A stretch of 5,069 nt of DNA from Patescibacteria group bacterium (GTDB taxonomy: Bacteria; Patescibacteriota; Minisyncoccia; Phycocordibacterales; SBAW01): the NCBI GenBank assembly GCA_028866155.1, contig JAGWIT010000053.1, positions 1 to 5,069 on the forward strand. The letters run 5' to 3'. Under the pieces are notes generated by a model. It made no database searches. It saw only the letters and a program-made list of their open reading frames with translations, and had not been told where the DNA came from. Below, one piece after another: positions 1 to 3,489 of the stretch (positions are counted from its first letter, which is position 1; every line of letters begins with the position of its first letter). The position numbers and the translations under genes were made by a program.

Positions 1-677
1 CACACGGCGAGACGCTTGTTGCGGGCGTCGGCTTCGCGCGGCGCGTCGTCGATGACACGCTTTCGGTATTCGACGAGGCGGGTATCAGTATTCGCGCGCT
101 TGAGGATGAGCCCTTTGCCATGGCGCGCGCACTCCTTCCAGTGGGAGACGACTCGACCGTGCTTATTATCGATGTCGGGAAAACGACGACGAAGATAACG
201 ATCGTCGCGAAGCGCGTACCGCGCTTCGCGACGACGATCGACATCGGCGGCCACGCGCTCACGCTCGCTGTGCAGAAGCACTTTGGCGTAACCGAAGCCG
301 AAGCGCGCAAAGTGAAAGCGGAGCGCGGCATCGTGCCCGCGGCCGGGAATGATGACTACCTCACCGCAATGCTCTCGACGGTGTCGGCGATTCGCGACGA
401 GATATCCACCCGGCTCAACTACTGGCAAGAGAAGGCCGCGCTCTCGAGCGCGCACGAGCCGGTATCACGCGCTATCCTTGCCGGCGGGAATGCCGCCATG
501 CGCGGGCTTGCCGAATACCTTGAGAGTTCGCTCAAGATACCGGTCAGCGTCGGCGACGTGTTTACGAATTTAGCTTCACGCGACACGTGGATCCCAGAGC
601 TTGATTACACAGAGTCGCTCGCCTACGCGACGGCGATCGGCCTCGCGCTCCGCGACGCCACCCAACCATATGCGTAG
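1..677 (+). CDS. pilM: Type IV pilus assembly protein PilM-like, 5' truncated by window edge
   Basis: The reading frame is open from base 3 to the TAG at 675-677 and gives 224 residues; about 130 N-terminal residues of a usual PilM (about 350) lie outside the window. The ATG at 120 is internal, because conserved-looking sequence (residues such as GVGFARRVVD and the ALEDEPFA region) continues upstream. Visible are the second actin-fold phosphate-loop segment IDVGKTTTK (residues about 56-64), a following IDIGG turn, and a C-terminal nucleotide-pocket segment LAGGNAAMRGLAEYL (about 159-173) followed by a VSVGDVF motif. PilM is a cytoplasmic actin-like ATP-binding protein that docks on the N terminus of PilN and links the pilus motor to the inner-membrane alignment complex. 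The next gene overlaps by 8 bases and has the PilN docking motif, which strongly supports the call. The related fold of FtsA is the main alternative and is disfavoured by context. A 15-bp perfect hairpin lies inside the gene at 202-234. Confidence 0.9.
   Translation, partial: HGETLVAGVGFARRVVDDTLSVFDEAGISIRALEDEPFAMARALLPVGDDSTVLIIDVGKTTTKITIVAKRVPRFATTIDIGGHALTLAVQKHFGVTEAEARKVKAERGIVPAAGNDDYLTAMLSTVSAIRDEISTRLNYWQEKAALSSAHEPVSRAILAGGNAAMRGLAEYLESSLKIPVSVGDVFTNLASRDTWIPELDYTESLAYATAIGLALRDATQPYA
202..234. repeat. Perfect 15-bp inverted repeat with 3-nt loop inside pilM
   Basis: The left arm 202-216 (TCGTCGCGAAGCGCG read from 202) is the exact reverse complement of 220-234, separated by the loop TAC at 217-219. 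It encodes the beta-turn segment around residues IVAKRVPRFATT, so it is coding sequence as well as a hairpin. It has no U-tract and is not a terminator. Confidence 0.85.
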
Positions 678-1224
678 CGAGCTCACCAACCTCCTTCCTC
701 TGAAGCGCCAAAACGCGCTCGCGCGTGATTACTTCCTGCGTCTCGGTGTCATCGCTCTCATGCTGCTCTGCGTTCTCGTTATCATCTCCGCCGTGTTGCT
801 TCTGCCGACATACGTGTATCTCGTCGGGAGCGCGCACGCAAAAGAAGCGCGTCTTGCGAACATAGAATCCACGCTCGCCTCCACCAACGACGCGACGCTC
901 TCCGCCCGCCTAGCCGCGCTCACAAGCGAAGCATCCATCCTCGCATCTCTCGCGAATACGCCTTCGGCAAGCGGGATTATTCGCGCCGTGCTCGTCGTCT
1001 CGCGTCCCGGCATCACGCTCTCCGGCCTCTCCTATACGCCGACCAAGAATAAAATCCCCGGGACGCTCGCTGTCTCCGGCACGGCGACGACCCGTGACGC
1101 ACTGCGCAATTATCAGCTCGCGCTCCAGAACGCGCCCTTTGCGGCTTCCGCCACCCTGCCGGTGTCCGCGTACGCGCAGGATGCCAATATCGCGTTTACC
1201 ATCACCGTGACGCTCGCCTTATGA
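670..1224 (+). CDS. pilN: PilN-like type IV pilus inner-membrane assembly protein
   Basis: The product has 184 residues, close to usual PilN length. The frame is open further upstream (ATG at 601), but the start at 670 is chosen because it puts the family hallmark, TNLLP at residues 6-10, right at the N terminus; in known PilN proteins this short cytoplasmic INLLP-type tail binds PilM. A single transmembrane helix follows at about residues 23-52 (LGVIALMLLCVLVIISAVLL). A predicted coiled-coil stretch follows (about 55-100, rich in Ala, Leu, Glu), then a C-terminal ferredoxin-like domain with ITLSGLSYTPTKN and a final FTITVTLAL strand. PilN pairs with PilO outside the membrane to form the alignment subcomplex of the pilus machine. 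The start overlaps pilM by 8 bases with no clear Shine-Dalgarno sequence, so translation is probably coupled. The family assignment rests on motif, topology and order; overall primary similarity in this family is low. Confidence 0.87.
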   Translation: MRSELTNLLPLKRQNALARDYFLRLGVIALMLLCVLVIISAVLLLPTYVYLVGSAHAKEARLANIESTLASTNDATLSARLAALTSEASILASLANTPSASGIIRAVLVVSRPGITLSGLSYTPTKNKIPGTLAVSGTATTRDALRNYQLALQNAPFAASATLPVSAYAQDANIAFTITVTLAL

Positions 1225-1751
1225 AGTCCATCCTCTCACACATCATTCTTGTCGGTCTTCTGTGCGTCATGCTGCTTACCGGTTACAGCGTTTGGTATGT
1301 CATTGTCGAGAAAAAGAGTGTCGCCGTGGCAGATCTGGAGAGTCAGATTTCTGCAAAGACCCAGACAGAGAGCCGTATCAACGCCATCCGCGCCTCTCTT
1401 GCCGAGATTGCGGGCGATGAGGCAAGCCTCCAGAGCTATTTCGTCCCAGAGACCGGCGTCGTTTCTTTCATCGATGACCTTGAAGGGCGGGGGAAGGCGC
1501 TCGGCACAACCGTTAATGTTCTTTCTGTGTCTGCGGGAGGCACAACCGCGCTGCCATCATTCACGCTTGCACTTAGCATCGATGGGACCTTCGATGCGGT
1601 TATGCGTACCGTTGGTGCGATAGAATATGCGCCATACGACCTCTCGATCTCGACGCTCTCGGTCGCGCAGGACGCCAAGAATAAGTGGCACGCTGACCTT
1701 AACGTGAGCGTCGGCTCGATGATCGCGAACACGGCGACCAGTACCCCATGA
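1221..1751 (+). CDS. pilO: PilO-like type IV pilus inner-membrane assembly protein
   Basis: The product has 176 residues. The start codon overlaps the pilN stop in an ATGA arrangement (1221-1224), so coupled translation is likely. Topology is a very short cytoplasmic tail, one transmembrane helix at about residues 5-29 (SHIILVGLLCVMLLTGYSVW), a coiled-coil segment at about 32-72 (repeated Glu, Ser and Ala with hydrophobic heptad positions), and a C-terminal ferredoxin-like domain. That domain has the typical PilO pattern FIDDLEGRGKALGTTVNVLS (about 83-102) and a later LSIDGTFDAVMRTVGAIEY segment. PilO forms a heterodimer with PilN and helps position the pilus platform. The identity is inferred from topology, size and gene order; as with PilN, sequence similarity alone is weak. 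The end overlaps the next gene by 4 bases. Confidence 0.85.
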   Translation: MKSILSHIILVGLLCVMLLTGYSVWYVIVEKKSVAVADLESQISAKTQTESRINAIRASLAEIAGDEASLQSYFVPETGVVSFIDDLEGRGKALGTTVNVLSVSAGGTTALPSFTLALSIDGTFDAVMRTVGAIEYAPYDLSISTLSVAQDAKNKWHADLNVSVGSMIANTATSTP

Positions 1752-2056
1752 ACATCTTTCATTCCACCGGCTCATTTCTGAAACGCTTGCGCAGCGGCGT
1801 TCGACAAGATCCTGCGCGCGACTGGCTTCTCCTGCTCTCGATCTCGACAGTGGCGCTCGTGTGCATCATCATATGGAATGTCTGGGCGTTCGGTACGGTC
1901 ACGAATGGCGGCACCATCGGCACGGCCGCCACGGGGACTCCGCCCGTCTTCAATAAGGCATCACTCGATGCCATCCACGCCATCTTCACGTCTCGCGCAA
2001 CCGAGGAGAATAACTACATAAATGGTACGTACCAATTCGCTGACCCTTCGCAATGA
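1748..2056 (+). CDS. Small one-pass membrane protein, last gene of the pilus operon
   Basis: This 102-residue protein begins in an ATGA overlap with pilO (1748-1751), so it belongs to the same operon. It has a basic cytoplasmic N terminus (KRLRSGVRQDPARDW, about 13-27), one transmembrane helix at about residues 26-48 (WLLLLSISTVALVCIIIWNV), and an exported C-terminal part with a Gly/Thr-rich linker (NGGTIGTAATGTPPVF) and a short helical end ending YQFADPSQ. I do not recognise a named family. It occupies the position of pilP, but it is too short and lacks a lipobox cysteine, so I do not call it PilP. A role as an accessory subunit of the PilMNO platform is an inference from the overlap and topology only. 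The stop TGA is at 2054-2056, 28 bases before the tRNA. Confidence 0.78.
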   Translation: MNIFHSTGSFLKRLRSGVRQDPARDWLLLLSISTVALVCIIIWNVWAFGTVTNGGTIGTAATGTPPVFNKASLDAIHAIFTSRATEENNYINGTYQFADPSQ

Positions 2057-2075
2057 TGACGAGGTGCGTTAGGGT
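2047..2075 (+). promoter_or_regulatory. Possible sigma70-type promoter for tRNA-Arg
   Basis: TTCGCA at 2047-2052 (4 of 6 matches to the -35 consensus) and TAGGGT at 2070-2075 (3 of 6 matches to -10) are separated by 17 bases and end 9 bases before the mature tRNA. The boxes overlap the 3' end of the upstream gene. The matches are weak, and read-through from the pilus operon could also supply the tRNA. Confidence 0.3.
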
Positions 2076-2084
2076 AGAAGTGCC

Positions 2085-2156
2085 GCCCCCATAGCTCAAT
2101 GGATAGAGCCGCGGACTTCTAAGCCGCTGATGTGGGTTCGATTCCTACTGGGGGCA
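2085..2156 (+). tRNA. tRNA-Arg, anticodon TCT
   Basis: A full cloverleaf can be drawn. The acceptor GCCCCCA (2085-2091) pairs with TGGGGGC (2149-2155), with discriminator A2156. The D-arm GCTC/GAGC encloses AATGGATA. The anticodon stem GCGGA/GCCGC has one A-G mismatch next to the loop CTTCTAA, with anticodon TCT at 2118-2120. The T-stem GTGGG/CCTAC (one G-T pair) has the loop TTCGATT. The 3' CCA is not encoded: after the discriminator the DNA reads CCTAG, so CCA would be added by the nucleotidyltransferase. It reads AGA codons. A direct repeat begins right at its 3' end, typical of an integration target. Confidence 0.96.
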
Positions 2157-2193
2157 CCTAGACCAAATCGACAAGTTTTGCAGCCGTAAAAAT

Positions 2194-2221
2194 AAAAAAG
2201 GCCTTAACTAGGCCTTTTTTT
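2194..2221. terminator. Bidirectional intrinsic terminator downstream of tRNA-Arg
   Basis: AAAAAAGGCCT (2194-2204) and AGGCCTTTTTT (2210-2220) form an 11-bp perfect stem around the 5-base loop TAACT, followed by one more T. A-tract and U-tract on both sides mean it can work on either strand: for the tRNA/pilus transcript on + and for a minus-strand gene ending at 2283. Confidence 0.85.
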
Positions 2222-2237
2222 CATGCATGCCAAAATT

Positions 2238-2258
2238 GCCGTTCGCGGCAAAAACGGC
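2238..2258. repeat. GC hairpin in repeat copy 1
   Basis: GCCGTT (2238-2243) pairs with AACGGC (2253-2258). Compared with copy 2 (7-bp stem), one pair is lost by a G-to-A change at 2252. It has no U-tract, so it is not an obvious terminator. Confidence 0.6.
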
Positions 2259-2261
2259 ACA

Positions 2262-2280
2262 CCCCCGATAGGAATCGAAC
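2262..2280 (-). other. Inverted tRNA 3'-end remnant (copy 1)
   Basis: Read on the minus strand, this is the T-arm and acceptor end of a tRNA: GTTCGATTCCTA followed by two bases and GGGGG. It matches the tRNA-Arg 3' end at 2136-2154 in 17 of 19 positions, in opposite orientation. No 5' part of a tRNA is present, so it is a fragment, not a functional gene. Confidence 0.65.
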
Positions 2281-2282
2281 TT

Positions 2283-2321
2283 TTATTCGTCCCAATTCCT
2301 ACGTTCTTTTCCATCTCCTCC
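2283..2321 (-). pseudogene. 3'-terminal remnant of a copy of the 77-aa minus-strand gene
   Basis: The minus strand reads the last codons KERRNWDE and the stop TAA (2283-2285), equivalent to KEHRNLDE-stop of the intact gene at 3196-3429. One T is missing from the T-run near 2310, so the frame shifts just upstream. Similarity to the intact gene ends at 2321, leaving about 13 codons. This is a truncated, decayed copy carried as part of the direct repeat. Confidence 0.65.
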
Positions 2322-2332
2322 GATAATCGATA

Positions 2333-2341
2333 TGGTAAGAT
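2333..2341 (+). promoter_or_regulatory. Possible extended -10 promoter for the membrane protein gene
   Basis: TGG followed by TAAGAT gives a TGn extended -10 element with 4 of 6 consensus bases. It lies just outside repeat copy 1 and 15 bases before the ATG at 2357, so the leader would be only about 9 bases. No good -35 box is visible. Confidence 0.35.
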
Positions 2342-2356
2342 AAACACATCAAGAGC

Positions 2357-2929
2357 ATGGACACCAACGTCCCATTTCTTAAGAGCTGGTACGTTTTAGT
2401 AATAATAATGGGGGTGATTTCAGGAATCGCGGTGTCGCTTGTACCTCCCGTGCTGCCGATTCACGGAATAATATTCGGCGCTGCTGCCGCAGCCTACTTT
2501 TCTCTGGCCATCAAACCGAGGCTGCCGCCCCGAAAGTACGTCTTCTGGATCCTGGCGTCTGCCGCGAGTTTCGTGGTTGCGTGGTTTGAGTTGAAAGAAG
2601 CGTTAAGCGATACCCTGGCGCAGGGAATCGCAGGACTTATCGGTGTTTCCATCATTGCCGCCGCATTCCATTTTTTTATCCAACGTCTTCACGGAAGTGA
2701 CATCGTTATGTTGATCATCGCAGGGATATTTATTCCGGTACTGATCTTTCCATTAGCGTTCCCAGTCGCAACGGCCGCAACTCCACTGTTACCACCGCTA
2801 TGGCCGTTTTGGCGCGGCATCTTTTTTGTAGCTTGGCAGACCATGGTGCTATTCGTGTTCGGTCATCGAATCCATTCAGCCCAGATTCAGCAGCCCCCTG
2901 AGGCGATTTTGCGGACAATAGAAAACTAG
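2357..2929 (+). CDS. Multi-pass integral membrane protein of unknown function
   Basis: The product has 190 residues and is strongly hydrophobic, with about six predicted membrane segments: roughly 11-32, 35-52, 62-80, 90-111, 116-136 and 148-170. A positively charged loop (KPRLPPRKY, about 53-61) lies between helices 2 and 3, and the hydrophilic C-terminal tail contains IQQPPEAILRTIEN. I see no catalytic motif or named family. The start at 2357 is the first ATG in the frame; AAGAG sits only one base before it, too close for an ideal ribosome site, so the start (or a later ATG at 2408) is not certain. The gene lies alone between the two direct repeats and is convergent with a minus-strand gene remnant starting 15 bases downstream. 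It is less GC-rich than the pilus genes, fitting cargo brought in next to the tRNA. A small-transporter or immunity-type membrane protein is possible but unsupported. Confidence 0.72.
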   Translation: MDTNVPFLKSWYVLVIIMGVISGIAVSLVPPVLPIHGIIFGAAAAAYFSLAIKPRLPPRKYVFWILASAASFVVAWFELKEALSDTLAQGIAGLIGVSIIAAAFHFFIQRLHGSDIVMLIIAGIFIPVLIFPLAFPVATAATPLLPPLWPFWRGIFFVAWQTMVLFVFGHRIHSAQIQQPPEAILRTIEN

Positions 2930-2943
2930 TAACATCCTCGTTA

Positions 2944-3069
2944 TTAGCCGCTACCGGCAACTTCTCCCTCCTTGCGAGCGAATTCCTCTTGAGCAAAATG
3001 AACCGTGAGCGTCTCGATAAGCGTATCGAGGTATGCTTGGTCGGTTCGAGGGCTGTCTGTACACGGGGC
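2944..3069 (-). pseudogene. C-terminal remnant of a small minus-strand gene, cut at the repeat junction
   Basis: On the minus strand an open frame reads 41 codons ending in tandem stops TAA TAA (minus-strand order; bases 2946-2941). The segment TDQAYLDTLIETLTVHFA then QEEFARKEGEVAGSG looks like a genuine protein C terminus: amphipathic helix spacing, then a charged tail. Reading rightward, this character stops exactly where repeat copy 2 starts (3065-3071); beyond it the frame has no ATG and meets a TAG in the terminator. So the 5' part of the gene seems to have been replaced. It shares the spacing Y-x-D-x2-I-x2-L with the 77-aa protein at 3196-3429, so the two may be related, but this is weak. 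Another reading is an intact gene fragment captured during insertion. The call rests on translation quality alone. Confidence 0.5.
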
Positions 3070-3106
3070 ACTAGACCAAATCGGCAAGTTTTGCAGCCGT
3101 AAAAAT

Positions 3107-3133
3107 AAAAAAGGCCTTAACTAGGCCTTTTTT
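3107..3133. terminator. Bidirectional intrinsic terminator, repeat copy 2
   Basis: The 11-bp stem AAAAAAGGCCT (3107-3117) with AGGCCTTTTTT (3123-3133) and loop TAACT is identical to the tRNA-proximal copy except for one fewer T. On the minus strand it lies 63 bases past the stop of the 77-aa gene and would end its transcript. It would also stop + strand transcripts coming from the membrane protein gene. Confidence 0.82.
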
Positions 3134-3149
3134 CATGCATGACAAAATT

Positions 3150-3170
3150 GCCGTTCGCGGCAAGAACGGC
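3150..3170. repeat. GC hairpin in repeat copy 2
   Basis: GCCGTTC (3150-3156) pairs perfectly with GAACGGC (3164-3170) around the loop GCGGCAA; a flanking T-A pair can extend it to 8 bp. It lies between the tRNA remnant and the terminator. Its role is unknown; it could be a recombinase-binding or folded single-strand element. Confidence 0.65.
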
Positions 3171-3174
3171 ATAC

Positions 3175-3193
3175 CCCCCGATAGGAATCGAAC
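3175..3193 (-). other. Inverted tRNA 3'-end remnant (copy 2)
   Basis: The minus strand carries GTTCGATTCCTA, two bases, then GGGGG, the same 19-base T-arm/acceptor fragment as in copy 1. It is in opposite orientation to the tRNA-Arg at 2085-2156. It starts three bases past the stop codon of the 77-aa gene. Confidence 0.65.
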
Positions 3194-3195
3194 TT

Positions 3196-3429
3196 TTATT
3201 CGTCCAGATTCCTATGTTCTTTTTCCATCACCTCCCGTAGCTGTCTGCTCAAAATCCGGATCACGATATCGGCATACTCCTTGAAGTTCTGTGTGGCTTC
3301 CTTGAGTCCTGCCTCATCGAGCTCCGGATACAGATCCCGAATCCAGGGAAGGATTTCCTCTTCGTTGTTGTCGACCCGGGTCATACGAAGCAATCTATAA
3401 CCAACAATTTGGGTTGACGAACTACTCAT
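3196..3429 (-). CDS. Small acidic hypothetical protein (77 aa)
   Basis: I do not recognise this protein by name. The first ATG (3429-3427 on the minus strand) gives MSSSSTQIVGYRLL, with a possible later start at MTRVDNN (residue 16); neither has a clear Shine-Dalgarno sequence. The body looks like one compact helical domain: an acidic patch NNEEE (20-24), then ILPWIRDLYPELDEAGLKEA (25-44), then a long helix TQNFKEYADIVIRILSRQL and a charged end EKEHRNLDE. There is no membrane segment and no classical DNA-binding helix-turn-helix that I can see. The last 13 codons lie inside direct repeat copy 2, and a decayed copy of them exists at 2283-2321. It is divergent from the nuclease-like gene at 3490 with only 60 bases between starts, so the two may be co-regulated. 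A small accessory or regulator of that gene is possible, but unproven. Confidence 0.72.
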   Translation of the reverse strand: MSSSSTQIVGYRLLRMTRVDNNEEEILPWIRDLYPELDEAGLKEATQNFKEYADIVIRILSRQLREVMEKEHRNLDE

Positions 3430-3455
3430 ATCTAGGACTCAGTTAAATGCGCGCT

Positions 3456-3464
3456 TGTTATAAT
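3456..3464 (+). promoter_or_regulatory. Extended -10 promoter for the nuclease-like gene
   Basis: TGT at 3456-3458 followed by a perfect TATAAT at 3459-3464 makes a consensus TGn extended -10 element, which can work without a good -35 box; none is visible (GACTCA sits at the 17-base spacing). Transcription would begin near 3471-3473, giving a leader of under 20 bases. On the minus strand TATAAC overlaps the same bases, so this 60-base gap may hold promoters for both divergent genes. Confidence 0.7.
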
Positions 3465-3479
3465 GGGTTATTAAACGAC

Positions 3480-3484
3480 AGGTG
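3480..3484 (+). promoter_or_regulatory. Shine-Dalgarno site for the gene starting at 3490
   Basis: AGGTG is 5 bases before the ATG at 3490. An in-frame TAA at 3472-3474 bars any upstream start, and this is the first ATG after it, so the start is well determined. Confidence 0.75.
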
Positions 3485-3489
3485 CTTCT

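Larger units (their letters stand above)
2158..2321. repeat. Direct repeat copy 1 (about 165 bp) abutting the tRNA-Arg 3' end
   Basis: This stretch matches 3071-3235 across its whole length with 8-9 substitutions and three single-base indels by eye. Similarity can be extended left over GGGGCA (2151-2156 versus 3065-3070), the last bases of the tRNA, if one C insertion is allowed. In order it holds an intrinsic terminator, a second hairpin, an inverted tRNA-3'-end remnant, and the decayed 3' end of a minus-strand gene. Similarity stops abruptly after the CCTCC at 2317-2321. Confidence 0.95.
3071..3235. repeat. Direct repeat copy 2 (about 165 bp)
   Basis: This is the second copy of the 2158-2321 repeat, 913 bases downstream. 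It is preceded by GGGGCA (3065-3070), identical to the last bases of tRNA-Arg, but the rest of the tRNA is absent. It contains a terminator, hairpin, inverted tRNA remnant and the last 13 codons of the 77-aa gene. Here the gene continues intact beyond the repeat, so copy 2 probably retains the older arrangement on its right side. Confidence 0.95.

Noticed and set aside
601..669. Upstream ATG extension of the pilN-like gene
   Set aside because: It would add 23 residues before the NLLP motif, which belongs at the N terminus, and would overlap pilM by 77 bases.
2730..3071. 113-codon minus-strand open frame
   Set aside because: It runs antisense through the end of the membrane gene and is in a different frame from the better minus-strand remnant; its composition (Arg/Ser/Leu-rich) is typical of a shadow.
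3061..3075. A second tRNA-Arg gene before repeat copy 2
   Set aside because: Only the last six bases (GGGGCA) match; upstream bases do not fold into T, anticodon or D arms, despite a GGTTCGA string at 3042-3048.
2902..3102. 66-codon + strand open frame running from the end of the membrane gene into the repeat, with ATG at 2998
   Set aside because: It has no start with a ribosome site, reads across a repeat junction, and the minus strand of the same stretch gives a much more protein-like sequence with tandem stops.
2158..3235. Integron-type attC cassette array
   Set aside because: The repeats show no R'/R'' core pair of the GTTRRRY type and no integrase is in the window; only the general cassette-like layout is similar.
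2085..3235. Insertion sequence or CRISPR array
   Set aside because: No transposase, terminal inverted repeats with target duplications, or short regularly spaced repeats are visible; there are only two long repeats.
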